In this document: positions 25,630 to 34,541 of the stretch, piece by piece
How positions within the stretch are numbered: the stretch's first letter is position 1
How the letters are laid out: each line of letters opens with the position of its first letter
Source: Oscillospiraceae bacterium
GTDB lineage: Bacteria; Bacillota; Clostridia; Saccharofermentanales; Saccharofermentanaceae
Assembly (NCBI GenBank): GCA_900176545.1
Contig: FWXP01000003.1
Coordinates: 310,001 to 374,000, forward strand
Direction: 5' to 3'
Length of the DNA stretch: 64,000 nucleotides
Position numbers and translations under genes: made by a program
Notes under the pieces: model-generated
Seen by the model: only the letters and a program-made list of their open reading frames with translations
Told to the model about the DNA's origin: nothing
Database searches by the model: none

Positions 25630-26496
25630 ATGAGATACAACGAAGAATGGGTCAATAACTTCCATTGCATAATCAATACTGAGCAACGTATGAGTTCAAA
25701 AGAACTGCTGGCTCAATATAAGCTTCAAAGACAGTCCCGTTCGGGACAGTCGGATCAGTCTTCCATATTCGGAATGCAATATTCTATGGGAAGGTCTGCA
25801 GGTCTTAGATTGTTCTTGTACATCATGGGTATCCTCTTAAGTGTCGCAGCGATCGTTCTAACGGCTATCTACGCTGCCGACAGTTCTTATCTTGGCGGGA
25901 TTTCTATCTTCCTTGGGATCGGCACGGCCACGTTGCTCGCTTGTGTCTCCGGCATTATCTCCGTCGTTCTTAAACATATGGCTCATATGGATCCTGTTAA
26001 ATCCAAGGTGTTGCCTTTTATTGGATTTGTTGCATCCGGAGTTCTCGTTGTTGTAGGATTGGCCAGCCAGTCAGAGGATATCGTCGGATGGCTCAAGGCT
26101 ACGCTCATAGTGATCTTTCTTTTTATCGTCGTATTCTTTATATCAGCACTTTTTCTGGTAATTACCGAGAGGACAAGGGTATATACGAAGTCAGTTGAAG
26201 CTGTCTGCACAGGCTATGTAAGATATGTATCCAAGGACAAGACCATGGATTCGGATCAGCCTGACTATCGTGTAAGTATCTCTCCCATATTCGAGTACGA
26301 TTCCGTAAAGGTCTGCTACGATACGTTCTCTCCCAGGATCAATTCAGATATCCCTATGGGCGCAAAGGTATTCCTGCATCTGGGTGACGAAGATAAGTAT
26401 ATGGTACAGCCTGAGCTCAAGAAGCGAGTTATTACCTTTATTTCTCTTATCCTCGGATTTGCCGTTGCTACAATAATTATCGCAATATTGTTATAA
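25630..26496 (+). CDS. Multi-pass membrane protein of unknown function, paralogue 1
   Basis: A 288-residue protein I do not recognise. A 60-residue charged N-terminus (MRYNEEWVNNFHCIINT) precedes four hydrophobic helices (about 58-185). Then comes a soluble stretch of about 80 residues with SISPIFEYDSVKVCYDTFSPR, and a last helix at the C-terminus. The gene directly downstream encodes a diverged copy with the same layout and the shared core SPIFEYD-x-KxCYDxFSP. Both have a ribosome-site gap of about 25 bases between them, so they probably form a complex or arose by recent tandem duplication. The soluble domain may lie on one face of the membrane; function unknown. Confidence 0.75.
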   Translation: MRYNEEWVNNFHCIINTEQRMSSKELLAQYKLQRQSRSGQSDQSSIFGMQYSMGRSAGLRLFLYIMGILLSVAAIVLTAIYAADSSYLGGISIFLGIGTATLLACVSGIISVVLKHMAHMDPVKSKVLPFIGFVASGVLVVVGLASQSEDIVGWLKATLIVIFLFIVVFFISALFLVITERTRVYTKSVEAVCTGYVRYVSKDKTMDSDQPDYRVSISPIFEYDSVKVCYDTFSPRINSDIPMGAKVFLHLGDEDKYMVQPELKKRVITFISLILGFAVATIIIAILL

Positions 26497-26519
26497 TATC
26501 TGCGGATAGGGGGATAGAT

Positions 26520-27374
26520 ATGAAGTTTGAAGAAGATTGGCGAGATAACCCTAACTGTGTGATAGATACATGCCGGAAGGTCAGGCGAAGAGAGTATGTC
26601 GGGGTCATAAGTACCGGGCGTTATAGCGCGGCTTCTGCCAATAAGGAACCGAGGAAGACGTCTATTGATATGTCGGGCAGAACAATCCTTCGTTTTATGT
26701 TGCTCTTTGCCGTAGCTGTTGTATGCGGTGTTATCATATACATTGCCACAAAGGGTTTTACCGATGTCTCTTCAATAGGATATAAGGCTGCACTGATCTC
26801 GATCCCGTTGAGCATTATGGTTGTTTGCTTTACGTTTATGTTTGTCCCCATGCTCAAAGATAAGCGCAAGGAAAAGATTTTCTATGTACTGGGATTCGTT
26901 GAAGCAGGAGCAGTGCTTGTTCACGGTATTCTCGGAAAGTTTGACACTGTTGCGGATTGGTATGACAGTTTTGCATCCTTTATATGCTGTTCGTTAGTTG
27001 TACTCTTTGCAGCATGTCTCGTGTTGATACTGACAGAGAGAATGAGTCTGTATAAGTTGGAGATCGAAGCTCATTGTATAGGTTATGTCAGAATGCTATC
27101 CCGTTACTATTGGGAGGACGAAGGCCATTACATTTATTCATGTAAGATGTCCCCGATATTTGAATACGACACCCCTAACGGAAAGATCAAGGCTTGTTAC
27201 GATGAATTCTCACCTTTGTGGAGTTCTTCGGTTCCCTTTGATTCTGTTGTGAAGATACATGTAAATGAGGAAGATATGTCCCGTGTTCAGCCCGAGGTGT
27301 GGATAAGAGTATTGGCTTTTTCCTTACTTACTGCTGTATTTACCCTTATCGCTATCGGAAGCTTCCTGTTGTGA
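26520..27374 (+). CDS. Multi-pass membrane protein of unknown function, paralogue 2
   Basis: A 284-residue tandem paralogue of the preceding gene. The N-terminus aligns as MKFEEDWRDNPNCVIDT against MRYNEEWVNNFHCIINT. The four-helix block, the SPIFEYDTPNGKIKACYDEFSP core and the VQPEVWIRVLAFSLL tail are all kept. Overall identity is low outside these blocks, so the duplication is old. It carries two extra short insertions in the soluble part. No function known. The methyltransferase gene follows 15 bases later. Confidence 0.75.
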   Translation: MKFEEDWRDNPNCVIDTCRKVRRREYVGVISTGRYSAASANKEPRKTSIDMSGRTILRFMLLFAVAVVCGVIIYIATKGFTDVSSIGYKAALISIPLSIMVVCFTFMFVPMLKDKRKEKIFYVLGFVEAGAVLVHGILGKFDTVADWYDSFASFICCSLVVLFAACLVLILTERMSLYKLEIEAHCIGYVRMLSRYYWEDEGHYIYSCKMSPIFEYDTPNGKIKACYDEFSPLWSSSVPFDSVVKIHVNEEDMSRVQPEVWIRVLAFSLLTAVFTLIAIGSFLL

Positions 27375-27389
27375 TATAATCTTGTCACC

Positions 27390-28175
27390 ATGGAAGTAAT
27401 AAGAAGTAAGGACAATCCCAAAGTAAAGAGATTTGCGCTCCTTCACGACAGAAAGAAGGCAGCTAAGGAGGGACTCGTGTTCATTGAGGGCATGAGGATC
27501 TGTGAGGATGCTCTTATGTCGGGAGTAGAGCCTGTATCCTTTGTATATTCTGATGACAGATCCGATCTTGCTTCTTCCTGGATAGAGCGCTACAACATCT
27601 CCTGCGAGATCGTATGCGTTACCTCTGAGTGCTTTTCAAAGATAGCTTCTACCGTTAATCCTCAGGGGGTCGCATTGGTAACACGTATTCCTGACATGAA
27701 GATCGAGATACCGAGAAGGGAAGACGGCAAGGATATATTCGTAGTTCTTGAGAATCTTCAGGATCCGGGTAACCTGGGAACGATAATAAGGCTTGCGGAC
27801 GCTTTTGATTTCAATGCGGTCATAATGACTAAGAATTGCGCGGATCCTTATAACGAGAAGGTCTTAAGGTCATCTATGGGTTCCGTGTGGCATATACCTT
27901 TGATCGTAAGAGAAGATGCCGAGGTTATCACTTCTGAACTTAAGTCTATGGGTGTGGATACCATTGCATGCGACCTTAAGGGTGACCTTCTTGAGAAGGC
28001 GGATCTTAAGCTTCCCGCGGCTTATTACATAGGAAACGAGGGCGCAGGTCTTCGTCCGGAGACGTCTGCTCTTTGCACTTCCAAGATCAAGATCCCCATG
28101 CCCGGCAAGGCCGAGTCTTTGAATGCTGCCTCCGCAGCATCTATAATCGGATACGTTCTTGCAAGTTTGAGATAA
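27390..28175 (+). CDS. TrmH/SpoU family RNA 2'-O-methyltransferase
   Basis: A 261-residue SPOUT enzyme. The N-terminal substrate-binding part (SKDNPKVKRFALLHDRKKAA, FIEGMRICEDAL) is followed by the knotted SAM domain with its three motifs: ENLQDPGNLGTIIRLADAF, IGNEGAGL and IPMPGKAESLNAASAASI. It methylates a ribose in rRNA (or tRNA) with S-adenosylmethionine; in Clostridia these are usually annotated as 23S rRNA methyltransferases. Its nearness to infC-rpmI-rplT matches a common arrangement in Bacillota. The exact target base is not readable. Confidence 0.9.
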   Translation: MEVIRSKDNPKVKRFALLHDRKKAAKEGLVFIEGMRICEDALMSGVEPVSFVYSDDRSDLASSWIERYNISCEIVCVTSECFSKIASTVNPQGVALVTRIPDMKIEIPRREDGKDIFVVLENLQDPGNLGTIIRLADAFDFNAVIMTKNCADPYNEKVLRSSMGSVWHIPLIVREDAEVITSELKSMGVDTIACDLKGDLLEKADLKLPAAYYIGNEGAGLRPETSALCTSKIKIPMPGKAESLNAASAASIIGYVLASLR

Positions 28176-28263
28176 CTGTCTGTCATTTTCACTATTTATC
28201 AGAGTGCTTATCGGGGATAATTCGCTCAAATATTGAAATTTGCTCTTCGCCCTTATTCAAAAA

Positions 28264-28292
28264 TTGACAAATCCTACCTCGCTATTTATTAT
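28264..28292 (+). promoter_or_regulatory. Strong promoter for aconitase-citrate synthase
   Basis: Perfect TTGACA (28264-28269), 17 bases, then TATTAT (28287-28292), 35 bases before the aconitase start. I see no CcpA- or CcpC-like operator I would trust. Confidence 0.75.
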
Positions 28293-28326
28293 TTAAAAGA
28301 TTATGTAATTTACGGAGGTTTGCACA

Positions 28327-30261
28327 ATGGGTTTGACTATTTCGCAGAAGATCATTAAAGAGCATTTGCTTTCAGGTGAGATGAAGGCCGGTGAAGAGGT
28401 ATCCATCAGGATTGACCAGACTCTCACACAGGATTCTACGGGTACAATGGCATACCTTCAGTTCGAGGCACTCGGTATCGATCAGGTAAAGACTAAGCTC
28501 TCTGTGGCATATATCGACCACAACATGCTTCAGTCCGGATTCGAGAATGCCGATGACCACAAATATATCCAGACAGTAACAAATAAGCACGGTATCAGAT
28601 TCAGCCGTCCAGGTAACGGCGTTTGCCACCAGGTTCACATCGAGAGATTCGGTGTTCCCGGACAGACACTTCTCGGATCTGACTCCCATACACCCACTTG
28701 CGGCGGTATCGGTATGCTCGCTATCGGTGCAGGCGGACTTGACGTAGCAGTAGCTATGGGCGGCGGACCTTACTACATCACTATGCCCAAGATGGTAAGA
28801 GTTACACTTAAGAACAAGCTTGCTCCCTGGACAACAGCTAAGGACATCATCCTTGAAGTTCTCCGCATCATGTCCGTTAAGGGCGGTGTAGGAAAGATCG
28901 TTGAGTATGCAGGTGACGGACTTGCATCCCTTACAGTTCCCGAGAGAGCTACTATCACAAACATGGGTGCCGAGCTTGGTGCTACAACATCCGTTTTCCC
29001 TTCTGATGAAGTAACAAAGGCTTTCCTTAAGGCACAGGGAAGAGAAGAAGTTTGGACAGAGCTTAAGCCTGATGCTGACGCAGTATACGATGAGGAGATC
29101 GAGATCGATCTTTCCAAGCTCGTTCCCCTTGTTGCTAAGCCTCACATGCCTGACCAGGTAGTAACTGTCAAGGAGATCGAGGGTCTCAAGGTAGATCAGT
29201 GCTGCATCGGTTCCTGCACTAACTCATCTCTCTTCGATATGCTCAAGGTTGCAGCTATCCTCAAGGGTCACACAGTTCACCCCGATGTATCTCTTGTAAT
29301 CGCTCCCGGTTCCAAGCAGGTATTCAATATGCTCGCTGAGACAGGTGCTCTTGCAGACATGATCGAGGCCGGTGCCCGTATCATCGAGTGCGGTTGCGGT
29401 CCTTGTATCGGTATGGGTCAGTCTCCTAAGACTAACGCCGTATCTCTTAGAACAAATAACAGAAACTTCTTCGGAAGATCCGGAACAAAGTCTGCTTCCA
29501 TCTACCTTGTAAGCCCTGAGGTTGCAGCTGTTGCTGCTATCACAGGTGTTGTTACTGATCCCGCAGGCTTCGGCGAGCCTCCTGTTGTTACAATGCCTGA
29601 TTCCTTCAAGGTAAACGACAACATGGTCATCATGCCTTCCACTACTCCTGATGAGGTAGAGGTAGTAAGAGGTCCTAACATCAAGCCTTTCCCTGCACAC
29701 CACGAGCTTGCCGAGACTGTAACAGGTAAGACGCTCATCAAGGTTGAGGATAACATCACAACTGACCACATCATGCCTTCTAACGCGAAGCTCCTTCCGT
29801 TCAGATCCAACATCCCTTATCTTGCAGACTTCTGCCTTACACCTTGTGATGAGCAGTTCCCCGCAAGAGCTAAGGAGAACAATGGCGGATTCATCGTCGG
29901 CGGTTCCAACTACGGTCAGGGTTCTTCCAGAGAGCATGCTGCTCTTGCTCCTCTCCAGCTTGGTGTTAAGGGTGTAATCGCAGTATCTTTCGCACGTATT
30001 CACATGGCTAACCTTATCAACAACGGTATCCTTCCTCTTACTTTCGCTGACGCAAGCGATTACGAGAAGATCAACATGCTCGACGAGCTTACTATTGAGA
30101 ATGCAAGAGAGCAGGTTGAGGCAGCTGTTAACGGTAAGCCTGTAACTGTTAAGAACGTTACACAGGGTTACTCCTTCGAGACAAACCTTGTTATCTCCGA
30201 TCGTCAGGCGGGAATGCTTCTCGCAGGCGGCCTTCTTAACTACACAAGGGAGAACAACTGA
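28327..30261 (+). CDS. acnA: Aconitate hydratase
   Basis: A 644-residue, full-length aconitase of the shorter type common in Clostridia. The cluster domain has GSDSHTPTCGGIGML, IGSCTNSSLFD and CGCGPCIGMGQSP; the swivel domain near 490-600 has GSNYGQGSSREHAA and VSFARIHMANLINNGILP. It converts citrate to isocitrate. The paralogous family member LeuC is at 20-21 kb, but this one is longer and includes its own swivel domain, which separates the two. GGAGG lies seven bases before the start. It is followed 33 bases later by citrate synthase, so they share a promoter. Confidence 0.93.
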   Translation: MGLTISQKIIKEHLLSGEMKAGEEVSIRIDQTLTQDSTGTMAYLQFEALGIDQVKTKLSVAYIDHNMLQSGFENADDHKYIQTVTNKHGIRFSRPGNGVCHQVHIERFGVPGQTLLGSDSHTPTCGGIGMLAIGAGGLDVAVAMGGGPYYITMPKMVRVTLKNKLAPWTTAKDIILEVLRIMSVKGGVGKIVEYAGDGLASLTVPERATITNMGAELGATTSVFPSDEVTKAFLKAQGREEVWTELKPDADAVYDEEIEIDLSKLVPLVAKPHMPDQVVTVKEIEGLKVDQCCIGSCTNSSLFDMLKVAAILKGHTVHPDVSLVIAPGSKQVFNMLAETGALADMIEAGARIIECGCGPCIGMGQSPKTNAVSLRTNNRNFFGRSGTKSASIYLVSPEVAAVAAITGVVTDPAGFGEPPVVTMPDSFKVNDNMVIMPSTTPDEVEVVRGPNIKPFPAHHELAETVTGKTLIKVEDNITTDHIMPSNAKLLPFRSNIPYLADFCLTPCDEQFPARAKENNGGFIVGGSNYGQGSSREHAALAPLQLGVKGVIAVSFARIHMANLINNGILPLTFADASDYEKINMLDELTIENAREQVEAAVNGKPVTVKNVTQGYSFETNLVISDRQAGMLLAGGLLNYTRENN

Positions 30262-30294
30262 TAACATCTCTCCCTCTTCGAAAGGAGTGTCCAG

Positions 30295-31659
30295 ATGGAC
30301 ATCAATGAGAAAAAGGTGCTGCTTGGTAAGCTTACCGCTGCAGCTTCAACAAAATCACATATCAATCCCGCTCTTTACACCAAGTACGATGTAAAGAGAG
30401 GACTTCGTAATAACGACGGCACGGGAGTCCTTGTAGGACTTACCGAGGTCGGCGAAGTCATGAGCTACATCATCGACGACGCAGAGCGTGTTCCCGTAGA
30501 GGGCAAGCTCTTCTATCAGGGATATGAGATCTCCGATCTCGTAAAGGGATTCTACGGCAAGAGATTCGGCTTCGAGGAGGTTGCTTTCCTTCTTCTTACA
30601 GGTGAGCTTCCCACAGAAGCAGAGCTTAAGTCTTTCCGCGAGCTCCTTGCTGACAGAAGGCCTCTTCCCGAAGGCTTTACCGAGGACATGATCCTCAAGG
30701 CTCCGAGCCCCGATGTCATGAACAAGCTTGCCAGAAGCGTCCTTGCTCTTTATTCTTACGATGACGATCCCGAGAACAGGGACAGGGCCAATGTTGTAAG
30801 ACAGTGCATCGAGCTCATCGCAAGATTCCCTGTCCTTATCTCGTACGGTTACATGGCGAGAAGACACTATGTTGAGCATCAGAGCCTTTTCCTTCATGAC
30901 CCGAGGCCCGAGTACAACACTGCTGAGAATATCCTTCACCTTATCCGTCCCGACGGAGAGTTCAATGAGCTTGAGGCAAGGGTACTCGACTTAGCTCTTG
31001 TTCTTCACGCAGAGCACGGCGGAGGTAATAACTCTTCCTTCGTTACTCATGCGGTATCTTCTACAGGTTCCGATACATACTCCGTAATCGCGGCTGCTGT
31101 CGGTTCCCTCAAGGGTCCTCAGCACGGCGGTGCCAGCAATAAGGCATATGCCATGATGAAGGAGATGAGAGATACTGTTAAGAACTGGAACGATGACGGA
31201 CAGGTAAGAGACTATCTTACTTCTATCTTGAAGAAGGAAGCTTTCGACCGTTCCGGACTTATATACGGTATCGGACATGCCGTATATACACTTTCCGATC
31301 CCAGGACGAGACTTCTCAAGCAGTATGCTAAGGAACTTGCCGTACAGAAGGGTAAGGAAGATGTATTTGAGCTTTACGAGTCAGTCGAGAGACTTGCTCC
31401 CGATGTATTCCATGAAGTAAAGAACAACGATAAGATCGTCTGCGCTAATGTTGATTACTATGCAGGCTTCATCTATTCGATGCTCGGTATACCTCCGGAG
31501 CTCTTTACTCCCATTTTTGCTACGGCAAGGATCGCAGGCTGGAGTGCTCACAGGATCGAGGAGATCGTATCCGGTGGAAGGATCATGAGACCTGCATTCA
31601 AGTGCGTGTGCAAGAGAAGAGAATATACTCCCATGGATATCCGTAAGGATATGCTCTGA
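30295..31659 (+). CDS. Citrate synthase
   Basis: A 454-residue citrate/2-methylcitrate synthase of the longer Bacillota type. The catalytic histidines are in HAEHGGGNNSSF and in GIGHAVYT; SLKGPQHGGASNKA forms the acetyl-CoA loop, and a late FYSM-like YYAGFIYSMLGIP segment precedes the final helices. Paired with aconitase it makes citrate and isomerises it toward isocitrate and 2-oxoglutarate, presumably for glutamate in an anaerobe. Isocitrate dehydrogenase is not in this window. The ribosome site AAAGGAGTG precedes the ATG. Confidence 0.92.
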   Translation: MDINEKKVLLGKLTAAASTKSHINPALYTKYDVKRGLRNNDGTGVLVGLTEVGEVMSYIIDDAERVPVEGKLFYQGYEISDLVKGFYGKRFGFEEVAFLLLTGELPTEAELKSFRELLADRRPLPEGFTEDMILKAPSPDVMNKLARSVLALYSYDDDPENRDRANVVRQCIELIARFPVLISYGYMARRHYVEHQSLFLHDPRPEYNTAENILHLIRPDGEFNELEARVLDLALVLHAEHGGGNNSSFVTHAVSSTGSDTYSVIAAAVGSLKGPQHGGASNKAYAMMKEMRDTVKNWNDDGQVRDYLTSILKKEAFDRSGLIYGIGHAVYTLSDPRTRLLKQYAKELAVQKGKEDVFELYESVERLAPDVFHEVKNNDKIVCANVDYYAGFIYSMLGIPPELFTPIFATARIAGWSAHRIEEIVSGGRIMRPAFKCVCKRREYTPMDIRKDML

Positions 31660-31681
31660 TACCATCCTGATAACTAACGAA

Positions 31682-31716
31682 GGTCCCATTCGGCAATCTG
31701 CCGGGTGGGATCTTTG
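31682..31716 (+). terminator. Probable terminator after citrate synthase
   Basis: GTCCCATTCGGCA / TGCCGGGTGGGAT, a 13-base stem with three G-U pairs and a tight ATC loop, followed by a weak CTTTGCATTT tail. Confidence 0.65.
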
Positions 31717-31918
31717 CATTTAAGGAAACCGAAAACGTCTTTTTAGGTGTTTATATCATCCTTTTTGTGTAAATTGACACTAAATCGCCCTTGGTACTGT
31801 GAGTTTTATAGAAGATATATTGAATTATATTAAAAATACTTTATTTGATTGCGTTCCTTTTGCTAAAATAAACGCAATATGCCAAATAGGCAAAAGAAAC
31901 AATAGGGGAGGTTGTGAA

Positions 31919-33469
31919 ATGCTTAAAGCAAATTCAATCAAGAAGGCGATCGCCAGCAGCGTTGTTGCTCTTGCAATACTCTTTACAGCAGTACCTGCAT
32001 TGAGTCAGACAGTATACGCTGATGAGAACGATCCTAATCAGCAGCAGACTTCTGAGTCTACAACAGAGTCCACAACAGAGTCCTCGGAGACATCCGAGAC
32101 ATCAGCAGAATCTTCTGAAACATCCGCAGAGACATCTGCAGAGGAGACTACTGCTCCTGCAGTCGTAGGTCTTGAGGACCTTTCGGGTACAGTTTCTCAG
32201 GAGGGGAACTCCGAGTATATCTGGTTCGGAAGAAACAACGGTTCAACTCTGTACGGTTCTCATAATACTCTTAATGTAAGAGGAAGATTCGGTGAGAACT
32301 ACATTCAGTCCACATACAGCGAGGATGGATACTATACATTCCTTCGTGTAGGTGAGAATGTTTATGAGGTTGAGATCGGTGCTCTTGGTGCAGTTTATGA
32401 GTTCGAGGGTGTTCAGGTAAGACTTGTTGCAGGTATCGACGCTTCAGGCAAGGCTGTTACTATCACATATACTGTTTACAACAACAGCGGTGTTGAGAAG
32501 AACGTAAGCGTTGGTTCCGCAGCAGACGTAATGATCGGTGAGAATGACAGCGCGAGAGTATCTTATACTTCAAATGGTATCCTTATGGAAGATAATGATA
32601 CGACCAGTTCAACATATGGTGCTTCCTTAAGGCTCATGCCCGGTAACTGTGACTTCACTACTCGTTGGTTCGGTTACTATGGAAGTGCAAGAAGCAATGT
32701 ATTCAATGGTCTTGCGGATACTACTCCTTACAACAGCGACAGTGGTATTGCTTGGTCCTGGAACTTCAACATGGGTGCAGGTGAGACAGTTGAGAGAACA
32801 GCTCGCATCGGTCTTTATGAAGATTCTTACCACGTATATTATGATGCAAACGGCGGTGCTGGTGAGATGACAGATATCAACTCTCCTTACGGCGCAGGTC
32901 TTACAGCTACAGCTATGGATAACAGCTTCTATGCACCTGAGGGTACAGAGTTCTACAGCTGGAATACAGCAGCTGACGGATCCGGAGTTACTATCTTCCC
33001 GGGTAGCACATTCACACCTGCAGGCGATACTATCCTCTATGCTCAGTGGGTAGATACAACAGGCGTATATGTATACACAGAAGGTGAGAACGGTGAGTGG
33101 ACACAGTACAGCAATAACGGTCTTTCTTTCCGTGCTTCACGTCAGGGTTCTGACGGACTTACATTCTCCCGTTTCCTTGGTGTACAGGTTGACGGTCAGG
33201 ATATCGGTCCCGACAGATTTACTGCAGTTGCAGGCAGTGTAGTTGTTACACTCAAGCCTGATTATCTTCAGTCTCTTGCTCCCGGACAGCACACAGTAAC
33301 ACTTACATTCCGCGATGGTGCTCCTATCACAACAAACTTCACCATCAAGGCTTCTGCTGTTCCCGCAACAGGTGAGTCAATGAGCTACCTTCCCGTAGTC
33401 GGCGTTATCACACTCGTTGCTGCAGGTGCTGTTGTTCTTACAAAGAGGATCAAGGAAGAAGAGATCTGA
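31919..33469 (+). CDS. Secreted, cell-wall-anchored surface protein with Flg_new/InlB-type repeat
   Basis: A 516-residue surface protein from ATG 31919 (MLKANSIKKAI), nine bases after AGGGGAGG; the GTG 40 codons upstream lacks a ribosome site and would spoil the signal peptide. Layout: signal peptide 1-35 (cut after VYA); a Ser/Thr/Glu stalk about 40-85; a beta-rich domain 90-300; one bacterial Flg_new/InlB-type repeat (YYDANGGAG to LYAQW) about 305-380; a further beta domain; then VPATGE at 481-486, a hydrophobic helix and KRIKEEEI. The VPATG end is a sortase-like signal, though Leu at position 1 and a basic tail would be more typical. Function is unknown, perhaps adhesion. Confidence 0.8.
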   Translation: MLKANSIKKAIASSVVALAILFTAVPALSQTVYADENDPNQQQTSESTTESTTESSETSETSAESSETSAETSAEETTAPAVVGLEDLSGTVSQEGNSEYIWFGRNNGSTLYGSHNTLNVRGRFGENYIQSTYSEDGYYTFLRVGENVYEVEIGALGAVYEFEGVQVRLVAGIDASGKAVTITYTVYNNSGVEKNVSVGSAADVMIGENDSARVSYTSNGILMEDNDTTSSTYGASLRLMPGNCDFTTRWFGYYGSARSNVFNGLADTTPYNSDSGIAWSWNFNMGAGETVERTARIGLYEDSYHVYYDANGGAGEMTDINSPYGAGLTATAMDNSFYAPEGTEFYSWNTAADGSGVTIFPGSTFTPAGDTILYAQWVDTTGVYVYTEGENGEWTQYSNNGLSFRASRQGSDGLTFSRFLGVQVDGQDIGPDRFTAVAGSVVVTLKPDYLQSLAPGQHTVTLTFRDGAPITTNFTIKASAVPATGESMSYLPVVGVITLVAAGAVVLTKRIKEEEI

Positions 33470-33498
33470 TTCCTTAACTGAATAGGTTGTCATTTAAA

Positions 33499-33529
33499 GA
33501 AGAGGTCGTCCTTATGGGCGACCTCTTTT
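33499..33529. terminator. Bidirectional terminator between surface protein and DMT exporter
   Basis: AAGAGGTCGTCC / GGGCGACCTCTT stem with a TTAT loop, A run on one side and T run on the other, between convergent genes. Confidence 0.85.
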
Positions 33530-33545
33530 GATATCATGAAAAACT

Positions 33546-34424
33546 TTATTCTTTTTGACTGCTGCTCTGAAAGAATTGCGAGATCGTTATCGCGACGAAC
33601 ATGATCACGCATCCTATGCCTTCCCTTAGAGTCGGTATCTGTCCGAGAAGAACGGCTGCGGCAATGACCGCAAATACCGATTCGGTACACATGATAAGGG
33701 AAGCGAGGGTAGGCGGTGTGTACTTCTGTCCTAAGATCTCGAATGTATATGCAACGCCGCAGCTTAGGAGACCTGCATAGAGGAGAGGTATACCTGCCGC
33801 AGAGATATTTGCCCATGTAGGATGTTCGAAGAAGGGGAGTAGTATAAGGGATACTATGCCCGTAAATGCGAACTGAGTGCAGGAGAGCTTAAGACCGTCG
33901 TGAATCTTGGTGAACTTATCTATAAGAAGTATATGAAATGCAAATGCTACGGCACAGCCTAACGTGAGAAGATCGCCGATATTGAGCGAAGAGCCTTCGG
34001 AAGGGTCTATGCAAAGAAAGTAAAGACCAACTGCTGATGCGAGTATACAGCACCATGTAATTATCGAAGTCTTCTTCTTCTGAAAGAGTCGAAGGATCGG
34101 GATAACGAAGATGTAGGTAGCCGTGATGAAAGCTATCTTGCCGGGAGTAGAATACTTAAAGGCGGCCTGCTGAAGGTTGGTGGCGATAAAGAATACCGAA
34201 CCCATCAATATGCCTGCGGTAATAGTCTTCCTGTCGAACTTAAGTCCCTTATCCTTTATTAGGATGATAGGGAGAAGTACAGCAGAACCCATAAGGGTCC
34301 TTATTCCGGTAAATGTCAGTGTCTCGATGCTCTCCATGCCTACGCTCTGGGCAATAAATGCTATACCCCAGATGAATGCTGTGACGATGAGCATCATGGA
34401 ACCTTTGAAAGAGTCTTTATTCAT
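33546..34424 (-). CDS. DMT-superfamily EamA-type transporter
   Basis: A 292-residue protein with ten hydrophobic helices in two EamA repeats (WGIAFIAQSVGMESI in the first, CGVAYTFEILGQKYTPPTLASLIMCTESVFA in part in the second). Such proteins export amino acids, drugs or metabolites; the substrate is not predictable. It starts MNKDSFKGSMML on the minus strand. A perfect inverted repeat 20 bases before its start (34444-34460) sits in the divergent region and could be an operator. Confidence 0.88.
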   Translation of the reverse strand: MNKDSFKGSMMLIVTAFIWGIAFIAQSVGMESIETLTFTGIRTLMGSAVLLPIILIKDKGLKFDRKTITAGILMGSVFFIATNLQQAAFKYSTPGKIAFITATYIFVIPILRLFQKKKTSIITWCCILASAVGLYFLCIDPSEGSSLNIGDLLTLGCAVAFAFHILLIDKFTKIHDGLKLSCTQFAFTGIVSLILLPFFEHPTWANISAAGIPLLYAGLLSCGVAYTFEILGQKYTPPTLASLIMCTESVFAVIAAAVLLGQIPTLREGIGCVIMFVAITISQFFQSSSQKE

Positions 34425-34443
34425 GCGGGTAATAATATCAGAT

Positions 34444-34460
34444 TAGATTCGAAGAATCTA
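34444..34460. promoter_or_regulatory. Inverted repeat in divergent promoter region
   Basis: TAGATTC-GAA-GAATCTA, a perfect 7-base inverted repeat with a 3-base centre, between the minus-strand exporter and the plus-strand promoter at 34466. It has no T tail, so it looks more like an operator than a terminator. Confidence 0.4.
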
Positions 34461-34465
34461 TATTG

Positions 34466-34493
34466 TTGACATAAGGATGATAAGTGATAATAT
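34466..34493 (+). promoter_or_regulatory. Probable promoter for the membrane protein gene at 34542
   Basis: Perfect TTGACA at 34466-34471, 16 bases, TAATAT at 34488-34493. Confidence 0.55.
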
Positions 34494-34541
34494 GTGAGTG
34501 AAAATTCATATGAATAAATTCTCATATAAGGCGGTGCCATC

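Noticed and set aside
28372-30267. Long minus-strand frames opposite aconitase
   Set aside because: They are codon-bias shadows of the aconitase gene, have no ribosome sites and encode no recognisable domains.
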